Below, piece after piece: positions 15,295 to 24,570 of a stretch of DNA of 64,000 nt. The stretch comes from Aliihoeflea aestuarii (lineage in GTDB: Bacteria; Pseudomonadota; Alphaproteobacteria; Rhizobiales; Rhizobiaceae): the NCBI RefSeq assembly GCF_024105665.1, contig NZ_JAAAMK010000002.1, positions 248,001-312,000 of the forward strand, written 5' to 3'. Below the pieces are notes generated by a model. That model saw only the letters and a list, made by a program, of their open reading frames with translations. It had not been told where the DNA came from and searched no databases. Numbering within the stretch: position 1 is the first letter of the stretch; the number at the start of each line of letters is the position of its first letter. Made by a program: the position numbers and the translations under genes.

Positions 15295-18200
15295 TCACTC
15301 GGCGGCGGCAAGCAGGCTGGCATTGCCGCCTGCTGCGGTCGTATCGACGCAGACCGACCGCTCATGGGCATATGCGGCCGGATAGATCGTATCCGTAACG
15401 AGCGGCACGATCGCCCCCTCTTTCGCCGCAAGTGCCTTTCGGATCGAGCGCAATGTGTCGGCATCGGCGGAGCAGGCAACGAGATCGACGGCCAGCGCGG
15501 TAAGATCGCCAGCCTCTACCGCGCCATCAAGCGCCGCGACCGGCAAACCTTTGGCAAGAAGCGGTTTCAGTGCCGCATTGGCACGCGGCGCGACGGCCAG
15601 AAGGGCATTTCCTGCCGCCAGCGCCTGCACAACCTGCGCAACGAGAGCGTCATCCGCTGGGCCGAGGCAAAGCACGCGGCCGCGCGGGGCCAGCGACAAT
15701 GAGTTGGCCTCGCCGGTCGGGCCGGGCAGATCGGCCGGACCGAAATCCAGTGCCGCGGCCGCGCCCACGACATCGGCCGCCTTGCCACGCAGATGCTTGC
15801 GCAGGACGGCTATCCGGTCGGAGCGTATCGACCAATCCTGAATGCGATTCGGCAGGTGATCTTGCAGTTTGACGAGCGGAACGACCTGTGCAGTTTCCCC
15901 GGATTGGTCGTCCGAGACGGTTTTACGAAACCGACGCAGATAATGCGGCCCGCCGGCCTTCGGCCCGGTCCCTGACAAGCCCTCACCGCCGAACGGTTGC
16001 GAACCAACAACGGCGCCGATCTGGTTGCGGTTGACATAGATGTTGCCTGCATGAACGCGGTCGACGATATGCTGGACGCGTGCATCGATCCGCGTGTGCA
16101 ACCCGAAGGTCAGCCCGTAGCCCGCTTCATTTATGCGGGAAATCACCGTATCGATCTTGTCGGCATCGAATGTCGCGACATGCAGAACCGGCCCGAATAT
16201 TTCACGGTCGAGTTCCTCGATGCCCTTCACGCGGAAGATATGCGGCGCGACGAACAACCCGTTCTCGGGTTCATCGCGCTTCGAGATCAACCTGCCATCG
16301 TCTTCCATTTTGCGGCAGTAATCGGCAATCGTCGACTGCGCCTCTGCATCGATCACCGGTCCGATATCGGTGGCAAGGTTCCACGGATCGCCGATGGTCA
16401 TCGCATCGAGCGCGCCCTTGAGCATGGCAAGCATATGCTTTTCGACATCCTTCTGGATGTAGAGCATGCGCAGGGCTGAGCAGCGCTGCCCGGCGGACTG
16501 GAAGGCGGAGGCGACGATGTCGCGGACGGCCTGCTCGGCAAGCGCGGTCGAATCGACGATCATCGCGTTGAGCCCGCCGGTTTCGGCGATCAGCATCGCG
16601 TCGGGCGCGGCGGTTTGCGCAAGCTGGCGCTCGATCAGCCGCGCCACATCCGTGGAACCGGTGAAGCAAACCCCGGCAATGCGTGGATCGGCGGTGAGCG
16701 GCGCACCTACTGTGGGCCCATCTCCGATAACGAGTTGCAAAACATCCGCCGGAATACCTGCTTCATGGAGCAATTCTAACGCACGCGCGGCAATCAGCGG
16801 TGTCTGCTCGGCCGGTTTTGCGACAACTGCGTTGCCGGCGGCAAGCGCCGCCGCTACTTGGCCCGTAAAAATCGCTAGCGGAAAATTCCACGGCGAGATG
16901 CAGACGATCACACCGCGCGCCACGCCAGTCTTCTCCGCTTCGGCAGCATTGGCCGCATAATAGCGCAGGAAGTCGACCGCCTCGCGCACCTCCGCTATGC
17001 CGTCAGTCACGGACTTTCCAGCCTCGCGGGTAGCAAGCGCAAGGAATTCGATCGTGTTCTTTTCATAAAGATCGGCGGCGCGGCGCAGTATGTCGGCACG
17101 TTCCGTGACTGGACGGGCGGCCCAGCCCGGCGCGGCCTTGATGGCACGCCCGACGATCGACGCCACGTCGTCAGCTTTCGTTTCGACGACGGTGCCCACC
17201 GCCTCTTCAAGATTCGCGGGATTGTGGACTGTGCGCCCCGTGCCGTTACCGCCTGCCCGCCAGCGATGCGGCGAGGAAAAGGCGGCGCGCTCGGCCTCAA
17301 TGGCTTCCTCCGTCGAAGGATCGGTAATGTCCCAGCCCTTCGCGTTGATGCGCCCTGCCCCGAAGATTTCAGCGGGGCTAGGCAGCGCCGGATTGCGGGC
17401 CGAGCCCTGTGTCTCGACAACCTCGAAAGGATCACGGGCAATCTCTTCGGGCCGCACGCTCTCGTCGACGATCTGATGGACGAATGACGAATTCGCCCCG
17501 TTTTCAAGCAGGCGGCGCACGAGATAGGCCAGAAGGTCCGAATGTGCTCCGACCGGCGCATAGATGCGGCAGCGCGTGCCCTCGGCCTTGCGCACCGCCT
17601 CATGCAGCGCGTCGCCCATGCCATGCAGGCGCTGGAATTCGAATGCATCGCGATCATCGCCGGCCATTTCGAGGATTGCCGCGACTGTGTGCGCGTTGTG
17701 CGTGGCGAACTGCGGATAGATGCGATCCGTCATGCCAAGCAATTTGCGTGCGCATGCGATGTAGGACACGTCGGTATTCGGCTTGCGGGTGAACACCGGA
17801 TAGCCGGCCAGCCCCATCACCTGCGCGCGCTTGATCTCGGTGTCCCAATAGGCGCCCTTGACGAGCCGCACCATGATCTTGCGGTCGAGACGTTTTGCAA
17901 GATCATGCAGCCAATCGAGAACCGGCGATGCGCGCAGGCCATAAGCCTGGACAACGACACCGAAACCATCCCAACCCGCAAGCTGCGGATCGGCGAGCAC
18001 CGTTTCGATGACGTCGAGCGAGATATCCAGCCGGTCGGCTTCTTCCGCATCGATATTCAGACCCATCCTCGCCTGTTTTGCGGCTAGCGCCAGCGAACGC
18101 AGACGTTCGATCATCACCGGCAGCATAGTCGCGCGCTGCGGCCGTTCATAACGCGGGTTGAGCGCCGACAGCTTTACCGAGATACCAGGATTTTTGCGGA

Positions 18201-18894
18201 TATCGTCGGAGCGCGCCTCTTTTGCGAGCGCCGCGATCGCGTCCGCATAGGCGCGGTGATAGCGAAGCGCATCCTCCTCCGTCCGCGCCGCTTCGCCCAG
18301 CATGTCGTAGGAATAGAGATTGCCCTTCTTCACCTCACCCGTACCGCGTTTGACGGCTTCCGTGATGGTGCGGCCCAGCACGAAATTCTCTCCCATTTCA
18401 CGCATGGCTGCCGCGACCGCGCGGCGAATCACCGGCTCGCCCACACGGCGCACCATTCCGCGCAGCGTCCGCTCGATGCCGCCCTCGCCCTCATCGAGCA
18501 CCTTGCCCGTCAGCATCAACGCCCAGGTGGACGCGTTGACGAAGATGGAGCCCGAACCGCCCGAATGCGCCGACCAGTCATGCGGCGCGATCTTGTCGCG
18601 GATCAGGTCGTCGATCGTATCGGCGTCCGGCACACGCAAGAGCGCCTCGGCCAGGCACATCAGGGCAACGCCCTCGCCGGTCGACAATCCGTACTCGGCC
18701 AAGAACGCTTCCATCAGCTTCGGTTCGGCGGAACTGCGCACCTGACCGACGAGCTTCGTCGCGCGTCCAGCGATTTTCCTGCGGCTGTCGACGTCAAGAC
18801 CGGCTTGCTCGACAAGGGCGGCCAGAACGACCGCCTCGTCAGCGAGATTGGATGAACGGATGCGGGCGCGAAGTTGCTGACTGGAAATGGACAT
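15295..18894 (-). CDS. putA: Bifunctional proline dehydrogenase / P5C dehydrogenase PutA
   Basis: PutA oxidises proline to glutamate in two steps using FAD and NAD. The 1199-aa protein begins with the short helical arm seen in PutA proteins without a ribbon-helix-helix DNA-binding domain. The proline dehydrogenase barrel follows (about 170-470; RLVKGAYWDTEIKRAQ), then the aldehyde dehydrogenase domain (about 550-990; catalytic Cys in FQSAGQRCSALR). A C-terminal ALDH-superfamily-like domain (about 1000-1199) closes the protein. Lacking the DNA-binding domain, it cannot regulate itself. The divergent Lrp-type gene likely does this. Confidence 0.96.
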   Translation of the reverse strand: MSISSQQLRARIRSSNLADEAVVLAALVEQAGLDVDSRRKIAGRATKLVGQVRSSAEPKLMEAFLAEYGLSTGEGVALMCLAEALLRVPDADTIDDLIRDKIAPHDWSAHSGGSGSIFVNASTWALMLTGKVLDEGEGGIERTLRGMVRRVGEPVIRRAVAAAMREMGENFVLGRTITEAVKRGTGEVKKGNLYSYDMLGEAARTEEDALRYHRAYADAIAALAKEARSDDIRKNPGISVKLSALNPRYERPQRATMLPVMIERLRSLALAAKQARMGLNIDAEEADRLDISLDVIETVLADPQLAGWDGFGVVVQAYGLRASPVLDWLHDLAKRLDRKIMVRLVKGAYWDTEIKRAQVMGLAGYPVFTRKPNTDVSYIACARKLLGMTDRIYPQFATHNAHTVAAILEMAGDDRDAFEFQRLHGMGDALHEAVRKAEGTRCRIYAPVGAHSDLLAYLVRRLLENGANSSFVHQIVDESVRPEEIARDPFEVVETQGSARNPALPSPAEIFGAGRINAKGWDITDPSTEEAIEAERAAFSSPHRWRAGGNGTGRTVHNPANLEEAVGTVVETKADDVASIVGRAIKAAPGWAARPVTERADILRRAADLYEKNTIEFLALATREAGKSVTDGIAEVREAVDFLRYYAANAAEAEKTGVARGVIVCISPWNFPLAIFTGQVAAALAAGNAVVAKPAEQTPLIAARALELLHEAGIPADVLQLVIGDGPTVGAPLTADPRIAGVCFTGSTDVARLIERQLAQTAAPDAMLIAETGGLNAMIVDSTALAEQAVRDIVASAFQSAGQRCSALRMLYIQKDVEKHMLAMLKGALDAMTIGDPWNLATDIGPVIDAEAQSTIADYCRKMEDDGRLISKRDEPENGLFVAPHIFRVKGIEELDREIFGPVLHVATFDADKIDTVISRINEAGYGLTFGLHTRIDARVQHIVDRVHAGNIYVNRNQIGAVVGSQPFGGEGLSGTGPKAGGPHYLRRFRKTVSDDQSGETAQVVPLVKLQDHLPNRIQDWSIRSDRIAVLRKHLRGKAADVVGAAAALDFGPADLPGPTGEANSLSLAPRGRVLCLGPADDALVAQVVQALAAGNALLAVAPRANAALKPLLAKGLPVAALDGAVEAGDLTALAVDLVACSADADTLRSIRKALAAKEGAIVPLVTDTIYPAAYAHERSVCVDTTAAGGNASLLAAAE

Positions 18895-19036
18895 ACCGGA
18901 CTTTCGGATTGCGCTGACGAATGTACATGCAAACTAGCATGGCCGAACTTTCGAAAATCGCCAAACACATGGACCTCATGGTTCGATAAGGCTATTCAGA
19001 GCCTAGCAACAAGCCAAATTGACCGTAAATACGATT

Positions 19037-19486
19037 ATGACCGACCAAATCGACCGGATTGATAAAGGTATCATCGCAGCTTTAGCCGCAAACGCGCGGC
19101 TATCGATGGCTGAGCTTGCCGTTCAGGTGGGATTGTCGAAGACACCGGTCGCCGCGCGCTTGAAGCGGCTTGAGGCGAGCGGCTATATCCGCGGCTATTC
19201 GGCGATCATCGATCGGGAACGGTTGGGCGAAGGCCATATTGCTTTCGTGCAGGTGAAGCTGTCGGACACGAGGTCTGCCGCGCTCGACGCTTTCAACCAC
19301 GCCGTCCTGACGATCCGCGAGATCGAGCAATGCCATATGATCGCGTCCAGCTTCGACTATCTTCTCAAAGTTCGCACCCGCGATATCGCCAGCTACCGAC
19401 GCGTTTTGGGCGAACGCATCTCTGCCTTGCCGCATGTCGCGCAAACCTCGACTTTCGTGGCGATGGAAACCGTCAAGGATCGCTGA
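19037..19486 (+). CDS. Lrp/AsnC family regulator, probable PutR
   Basis: The 149-aa protein has an N-terminal helix-turn-helix (about 5-55; SMAELAVQVGLSKTPVAARL) and a C-terminal RAM ligand-binding domain. It is divergent from putA across a 142-base gap. This arrangement matches PutR, the proline-responsive activator of putA in Agrobacterium and other alphaproteobacteria. The start at 19037 fits the family; an upstream TTG in frame is less likely. Ligand and target are inferred from context. Confidence 0.85.
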   Translation: MTDQIDRIDKGIIAALAANARLSMAELAVQVGLSKTPVAARLKRLEASGYIRGYSAIIDRERLGEGHIAFVQVKLSDTRSAALDAFNHAVLTIREIEQCHMIASSFDYLLKVRTRDIASYRRVLGERISALPHVAQTSTFVAMETVKDR

Positions 19487-19619
19487 AATCAAGGTCGCGA
19501 TTGGCCATCGATGTCGTCGCGCCGGATGAATTCGGCTTACACGATGTTAACGACTGTGGCGGTAAATTAGCTTCGGTTAATTCGATGCGCTCGATCACGT
19601 TGGCGGGGCTAAGGTTGAG

Positions 19620-20231
19620 ATGAATTCAGCGGCAGTACAGGTCGCACCGGCGCGAGCAGAACGTCGCGGTTTTCAGCGCGTTCGGGTAAAGATTTATGGG
19701 CGCTTCATGCTCGAAGACCGCTCGGAGCATCCTTGCCAGGTGATCGATATGTCGCCTGGCGACGCAGCGGTCCGCGCCGACAAGCCGGGCGAGCCGGGCG
19801 AACGGGTCATCGCCTATCTCGATCATATCGGCCGCGTCGAGGGTGTCGTTACGCGCCTGACCGACGACGGCTTCGCGATGACCGTCATCGCGTCCGAGCG
19901 CAAGCGCGAAAAACTCGCCGCTCAATTGACCTGGCTCGCCAACAAGCACGAGCTCGACCTTCCCGAAGACCGCCGCCATCAGCGCGTCGCGCCGCGCAAT
20001 CCGATCACAGTCCTCCAGTTGGAAGACGGAAGGCAATATCGCTGCCGCATTCTGGACCTGTCCCTGTCTGGCGCGGCGATCGAGATCGACGTTCGGCCGG
20101 CGCTCGGCGTTCAGGTCACGCTCGGCTCAATGCGTGGCCAGATCGTTCGCCATTTCCAGGACGGCATCGCGGTCGAGTTCGCAGCACTTCAACGCGAGGA
20201 ATCGCTGGAAGCGGCCTTTACGGATCGATAG
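19620..20231 (+). CDS. Tandem PilZ domain protein
   Basis: PilZ domains commonly bind cyclic di-GMP. The 203-aa protein appears to hold two. The first (about 14-95) has an RRGFQR arginine motif but an altered second motif (DMSPGDAAV). The second (about 118-195) has RRHQR and a canonical DLSLSGAAI. The second is therefore the likely ligand-binding domain. No catalytic or membrane segment is present. A strong terminator follows 24 bases after the stop. The pathway it serves is not evident from context. Confidence 0.82.
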   Translation: MNSAAVQVAPARAERRGFQRVRVKIYGRFMLEDRSEHPCQVIDMSPGDAAVRADKPGEPGERVIAYLDHIGRVEGVVTRLTDDGFAMTVIASERKREKLAAQLTWLANKHELDLPEDRRHQRVAPRNPITVLQLEDGRQYRCRILDLSLSGAAIEIDVRPALGVQVTLGSMRGQIVRHFQDGIAVEFAALQREESLEAAFTDR

Positions 20232-20255
20232 CTCCGGCCACGCATCAGACCTTCG

Positions 20256-20282
20256 AAAGGCCGGCCATGCGCCGGCCTTTTT
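20256..20282 (+). terminator. Terminator of the PilZ gene
   Basis: A 10-bp stem (20256-20265 with 20271-20280) is followed by a run of five T residues (20278-20282), 24 bases after the stop. Confidence 0.88.
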
Positions 20283-20460
20283 CGTGCGTTCGTCCAAAGC
20301 ACATGGTTATCGAAATATTACCGCAAAACGAATCATTTTAATAAGTATTGATTCGAATATCCATTCAATTTGATCTTGTTTTTACTCGAATATACAATTG
20401 ACTTTTCGCGTCGAATAAATCGGAGCCTGTCATTGTCTACCCAAACGGGGAGACAAAAAC

Positions 20461-21072
20461 ATGGCGGCTTCAAATTACTTTCGCAGCGGGATGGCGCTGG
20501 TTCTGTTCGTGGCATTCTCGGCGACGGCGGCCGCAGCGCAGCCATTCATGCATGTCGGTGGACTGACGACGCAGCCGGTGGGCCACTACGATTTTTGCCA
20601 GCGCAAGCCGAACGAATGCCAGCCGACCGCCGATGCCAATGGCCCCGTCGAACTCAGCCGCGAATTGTGGGCCGAAATCGTCAATGTGAACAACATGGTC
20701 AACCTGTCCGTACAGCCGCGTACCGACATGGAGATGTGGGGCGTCGAGGAATATTGGTCTTATCCCGTCAATGGCTACGGCGACTGCGAGGATTATGCGC
20801 TGGAAAAGCGCAAGCGCCTGATGGCGCTGGGCGTACCGGCATCGAACCTGCTCATGACGGTCGTGCGTCAGCCCAATGGCGACGGCCATGCCGTGCTGGT
20901 CGTCAGCACCTCGATGGGCGATTTCGTTCTCGACAATCTGGAAATGCGAGTCCTGCGCTGGAACGAGACGGAATACACCTATCTCAAGCGCCAGTCGCAG
21001 CGCCATGCCGGCATGTGGGTCACGATCACGGACGATCGCGACATCCTCGTCGGCAGCGTCGTCAATCGCTGA
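20461..21072 (+). CDS. Periplasmic transglutaminase-like cysteine peptidase (BTLCP, DUF920)
   Basis: Member of the bacterial transglutaminase-like cysteine protease family, 203 aa, related in fold to LapG. It has a signal peptide (about 1-26, ending AAAAQ) and a Cys-His-Asp triad: Cys in GDCEDYALEKRKRL, His in DGHAVLVV, Asp in VLDNL. Families of this type occur widely in Rhizobiales beside PilZ genes; the substrate is unknown. The upstream 180 bases are unusually AT-rich. A convergent terminator separates it from the carbonic anhydrase gene. Confidence 0.85.
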   Translation: MAASNYFRSGMALVLFVAFSATAAAAQPFMHVGGLTTQPVGHYDFCQRKPNECQPTADANGPVELSRELWAEIVNVNNMVNLSVQPRTDMEMWGVEEYWSYPVNGYGDCEDYALEKRKRLMALGVPASNLLMTVVRQPNGDGHAVLVVSTSMGDFVLDNLEMRVLRWNETEYTYLKRQSQRHAGMWVTITDDRDILVGSVVNR

Positions 21073-21125
21073 TCTCATTCAGGAACAGCCAGGTCGAGCC
21101 CCACTCCCCGTAAGTTCGACCAGGC

Positions 21126-21163
21126 GGAGCCGGCCCATCCCCGTGGGTCGGCTCCATTCTTTT
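21126..21163 (+). terminator. Terminator of the BTLCP gene
   Basis: A 12-bp stem with one G-U pair (21126-21137 with 21144-21155) is followed by ATTCTTTT. It ends at the stop codon of the convergent carbonic anhydrase gene. Confidence 0.8.
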
Positions 21164-21687
21164 CAGTCGATGCGCTTCAACCCCGATGTGAAGCGTTTGC
21201 CGTTCGCGACATAGGACTTTGCCGAAGCACGCAATGCGTCATCGCTGGAAATCGTACGGATGACTTTCGCAGACGCGCCGACGATCAGGGAATTGTCAGG
21301 AAACTCCTTGCCTTCCGTCACCAACGCGCCCGCACCCACCAGTGAATTCTTTCCGATCTTTGCGCCATTGAGAATGGTCGCGCCCATGCCGACCAGCGAA
21401 TTGTCGCCGATCGTGCAGCCGTGAAGGATTGCGCGATGGCCGATCGTGCAGCCTGCTCCCACCGTCAGCGGCATGCCGGGATCTGTGTGCATGACCGCAT
21501 GTTCCTGAATGTTCGACCCCTCGCCTATGGTGATACGCTCATTGTCGCCGCGCAGGACAGCGCCGAACCAGACGCCCACATCGCGTCCGAGCGTGACCTT
21601 GCCGATCACATGCGCATCCGGGGCGATCCAGTTGGTCGCGCGGTCCTCGAAATCCGGGGCGACACCATCGAGTTCGTAGATCGGCAT
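21163..21687 (-). CDS. Gamma carbonic anhydrase family protein
   Basis: Left-handed beta-helix protein of the gamma-carbonic anhydrase/YrdA/PaaY group, 174 aa. Hexapeptide repeats run from about residue 20 to 150. Candidate metal histidines lie in NIQEHAVMHTD and IGHRAILHGC. Many family members have no shown carbonic anhydrase activity, so the function is uncertain. ATG 21687 has a strong GAGGAGGA upstream; the frame extends to 21783 without a better site. Confidence 0.88.
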   Translation of the reverse strand: MPIYELDGVAPDFEDRATNWIAPDAHVIGKVTLGRDVGVWFGAVLRGDNERITIGEGSNIQEHAVMHTDPGMPLTVGAGCTIGHRAILHGCTIGDNSLVGMGATILNGAKIGKNSLVGAGALVTEGKEFPDNSLIVGASAKVIRTISSDDALRASAKSYVANGKRFTSGLKRID

Positions 21688-21800
21688 GAAAATCCTCCTC
21701 TGGTCAGTGATGCGGCAACGAGCCTTTACGCGGCATTTACCATGATCGGCGAGATTTGAACGCAGCCGACTCGGGCTTTCCAACTGCCAGCAAGTGCGCG

Positions 21801-22532
21801 ATGACCGATTTCACACGTTTCGACAATGCCCGGATCGAACAGGTCGGTGCGAACTTCATGATGAAGGTGTTCTATGCCTTCCTCGTGCTTGCCGTGCTTT
21901 CGGTCGGCATCAGCTATGCCGGCAAATCGATCGGACGAACGATCGCTCTTGCGGGCCACACCACCGACACCACGATGCAGGGCGTCGTCATCGGCGGCGA
22001 AATGCTGGCCGTTCCCTCCAACATGATCCGCTTCGCTTCCGAACGCCGATCGGGCGATGCGAGAAAGCTCGACATCTACCTGTCGTGGCCGGACCTCAAC
22101 GGATATTCGGAGGAAGAACGGCCACTGTTCAACCACGCCACGGCAGACAACCGGATAATCTTCGCGACTTTTGAGCCAAGATCCATGGCCCGCGACATGT
22201 CACAGCGCCTCACTCCGATTTATCGCTTGCTGATCGAGGAACCGGGTGAACCGGTCGAGGCCGGGCTGGTCGCGCACCGCTTCATCGAAGCGTCCGGCTA
22301 TGGCGACGAAATGCTGATCGTCGATCCGACGCGCTTCAGGGCGCCGTTCGTCGCCCGATGCCTGTCGGGACCGGAAGCGGATACCGCGCTGGCATCATGC
22401 GAGCGCGATATCGATTTCGGTGCCAATCTGTCGATGCGCTACCGCTTTCCGCGCGCGCTGCTCGAAGATTGGCGCAAGCTCGACGCCGCAATGCAGGCAT
22501 TTGCCATGCAAACGCTGCAGGCGGCCGAGTGA
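21801..22532 (+). CDS. Conserved membrane-anchored protein, function unknown
   Basis: Not recognised as a named family. The 243-aa product has one N-terminal membrane helix (about residues 20-40, VFYAFLVLAVLSVGISYAG) followed by a soluble, probably periplasmic domain with two cysteines (VARCLSG, LASCERDID). ATG 21801 is chosen; an earlier in-frame start at 21756 adds 15 unsupported residues. It is divergent from the carbonic anhydrase gene, and its stop directly abuts the stop of the convergent DUF3126 gene (22532/22533). Confidence 0.75.
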   Translation: MTDFTRFDNARIEQVGANFMMKVFYAFLVLAVLSVGISYAGKSIGRTIALAGHTTDTTMQGVVIGGEMLAVPSNMIRFASERRSGDARKLDIYLSWPDLNGYSEEERPLFNHATADNRIIFATFEPRSMARDMSQRLTPIYRLLIEEPGEPVEAGLVAHRFIEASGYGDEMLIVDPTRFRAPFVARCLSGPEADTALASCERDIDFGANLSMRYRFPRALLEDWRKLDAAMQAFAMQTLQAAE

Positions 22533-22742
22533 TCAGGTCAGATCGACGTCGAGGATCGCCATCGAGAAATTGTACGACAACTCACCATCGTCTTCGTCCT
22601 TGAAGATGATTCCCAGGAATTCGTCGCCCACGTAAAGCTCGCATGAATCGTCCTTGCGTGGACGTGCCTTCACCTCGAGCGTCGGATTATTGAACGTCCG
22701 CTTGAAGTAGGCGTCGAGCTTTCGGATTTCTTCCGGTTTCAA
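22533..22742 (-). CDS. DUF3126 family protein
   Basis: Small alphaproteobacterial protein of unknown function, 69 aa, matching the family over its full length (KPEEIRKLDAYFKRTFNNP at the start; LSYNFSMAILDVDL at the end). The start is a TTG at 22742, where family members have ATG followed by KPEEI; a GGAG seven bases upstream supports it. The ATG at 22802 would add a 20-residue tail not seen in the family. It lies downstream of cysE, as in other Rhizobiales. Confidence 0.87.
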   Translation of the reverse strand: MKPEEIRKLDAYFKRTFNNPTLEVKARPRKDDSCELYVGDEFLGIIFKDEDDGELSYNFSMAILDVDLT

Positions 22743-22838
22743 TGGATTACTCCGGTCCTGGTTTTCAAAGAGAGGCGCTTCTGGCACGCGTTCGAAGCGC
22801 ATGTAAAGCCCGAACCGCCTCTTTCAACCGAAGCTGGA

Positions 22839-23669
22839 CTATTCGCCGGCACCTTTCGCACCGAAAAGCTGATCCATGGCGCGCGACGGCTCCTCGCAGC
22901 CCGCCTCGCCGACGACCCGGCCCGGTACGCCGGCCACCGTCTTGTTGTTGGCGATGGATTGCAGGACGACCGACCCGGCCGCGATCTTGGTGCAATGTCC
23001 GATCTCGATATTGCCGAGGATCTTAGCGCCCGCGCCGATGAGGACGCCATGCCGGATCTTGGGGTGACGATCGCCGCTTGCCTTGCCGGTGCCGCCGAGC
23101 GTCACGTCGTGCAGGATGGAAACATTGTCCTCGATCACAGCCGTTTCACCGACGACGAGCCCGGTGGCATGATCGAGAAAGATGCCTCGGCCCACGATAG
23201 CGGCCGGATGGATATCCGTCTGAAACACCGCCGATGACCGGCTTTGGAGGTAAAGCGCAAAATCCTTGCGCCCGCGCGACCACAGCCAGTGCGCCAGCCG
23301 GTGCGTCTGGATGGCATGAAAGCCCTTGAAATAGAGGATCGGCATCAGGAACCGGTCGCAGGCCGGATCACGGTCGAAATAGGCCTGAATGTCGACGCGA
23401 ACGGTAGTCGACCAGTCCGCATTGTCGCGCAGCATCTCGCCATAGGTCTGCCGAATGAGATCGGCGCCCAGATCCTGATGATGCAGACGTTCCGACAGGC
23501 GATGGATCACCGCCGCCTCGAGGCTGTCCTGATTGAGAATGGTCGAATAGAGAAACGCCGAGAGGATCGGATCGGCCGCGACCGCATCGGCCGCCTCGGC
23601 CCGCACCGCGCTCCAGATCGGATCAACCGGCTGCACCGCATGGCTGCGCTGCTTCATCGAGATCGTCAT
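22839..23669 (-). CDS. cysE: Serine O-acetyltransferase
   Basis: CysE acetylates serine with acetyl-CoA, committing it to cysteine synthesis. The 276-aa protein has the N-terminal helical domain (to about 140) and a left-handed beta-helix (about 145-245). The catalytic region DIHPAAIVGRGIFLDHATG and the HDVTLGGTGK loop are both present. The C-terminal tail, which in homologues docks into cysteine synthase and mediates feedback, ends in GAKGAGE rather than the usual Ile. That may weaken the complex. Confidence 0.95.
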   Translation of the reverse strand: MTISMKQRSHAVQPVDPIWSAVRAEAADAVAADPILSAFLYSTILNQDSLEAAVIHRLSERLHHQDLGADLIRQTYGEMLRDNADWSTTVRVDIQAYFDRDPACDRFLMPILYFKGFHAIQTHRLAHWLWSRGRKDFALYLQSRSSAVFQTDIHPAAIVGRGIFLDHATGLVVGETAVIEDNVSILHDVTLGGTGKASGDRHPKIRHGVLIGAGAKILGNIEIGHCTKIAAGSVVLQSIANNKTVAGVPGRVVGEAGCEEPSRAMDQLFGAKGAGE

Positions 23670-23769
23670 CGTCTTCCTCTGTCGTCAGGCTTGGCAGTGG
23701 GAATATTGTAGTTCAAACAGAACGCTCTTTGAACTCAGTTTTCCTTATTCATCGTTCAGGTGGCGCGAA

Positions 23770-24570
23770 TTGGCCGAAAATCAAGATGGTTTGGTAAAGC
23801 CCGGTTTCGATATCGAACGCACGGGGCATGTCCTCGTCGTCGAGATCGCGCGGCCCGACAAGAAGAACGCGCTGACAGAAGCGATGTGGATCGCGCTGGC
23901 CGAAATTTTCGACGACGTCGCGGGCAATACCGACGTCAGGGCCGTCATCCTCACCGGACGCGACGGCTCGTTTTGCGCCGGCGCGGACATCGCCGAATTC
24001 GATACGGCGCGGCGCGGTTCTCGCGCTGCGATCTATGAAGCGGCGAATTCGCGCGCTTTCGCCGCCGTTCGCGACTGTCCGGTGCCGACCATCGCTGCCA
24101 TCGACGGCATCTGCTTCGGCGGCGGCTTCGGGCTGGCGGCGGCGTGCGATTTGCGGATCGCCTCCGCCGATGCGCTCTTCAGCGTTCCTGCCGCACGGCT
24201 CGGACTGGCTTATCCCGTCGACGCGATGGCCGATATCGTGCATGCGGTCGGGCCGCAGCTTGCACGGTATCTGACCTTTTCAGCCGGCCGTCTCGATGCG
24301 CAAACCGCGCTTGCCGCCGGCTTCCTGCTCGAAGTGACAGAACAATTGCCCGCACGCGACCGCGCACTGGATCTGGCGCAATCCATCGCCATGAACGCGC
24401 CGCTCTCCATCAAGGCGTCCAAGGCTTCCATTCGCGCCGTGCTGTCGGGATCGTCCGAAGACATGACGGCCGCCGCCCGGCTCGGCGCGATGACTTTCGA
24501 AAGCGACGACTACGAGGAGGGCCGGCAGGCTTTCAAGGAGCGTCGCGCGGCAAATTTTTCAGGCCGCTGA
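23770..24570 (+). CDS. Enoyl-CoA hydratase/isomerase family protein
   Basis: Crotonase-fold protein, 266 aa. It has the oxyanion-hole segments FCAGADIAEFD (about 75) and GICFGGGFGLAAACDLRIA (about 115-133). The general-base glutamates of classic hydratases are not obvious: the second position reads ARLGLAYPVDAMADI. Substrate and exact reaction are therefore open. The start is a TTG at 23770 with AGGTGG six bases upstream. Its last 12 bases overlap the 3' end of the convergent hydrolase gene. Confidence 0.85.
   Translation: MAENQDGLVKPGFDIERTGHVLVVEIARPDKKNALTEAMWIALAEIFDDVAGNTDVRAVILTGRDGSFCAGADIAEFDTARRGSRAAIYEAANSRAFAAVRDCPVPTIAAIDGICFGGGFGLAAACDLRIASADALFSVPAARLGLAYPVDAMADIVHAVGPQLARYLTFSAGRLDAQTALAAGFLLEVTEQLPARDRALDLAQSIAMNAPLSIKASKASIRAVLSGSSEDMTAAARLGAMTFESDDYEEGRQAFKERRAANFSGR

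Noticed and set aside
24559-24570. 12-base overlap of convergent genes as an antisense regulatory device
   Set aside because: Short 3' overlaps are common in compact genomes and nothing else suggests regulation.
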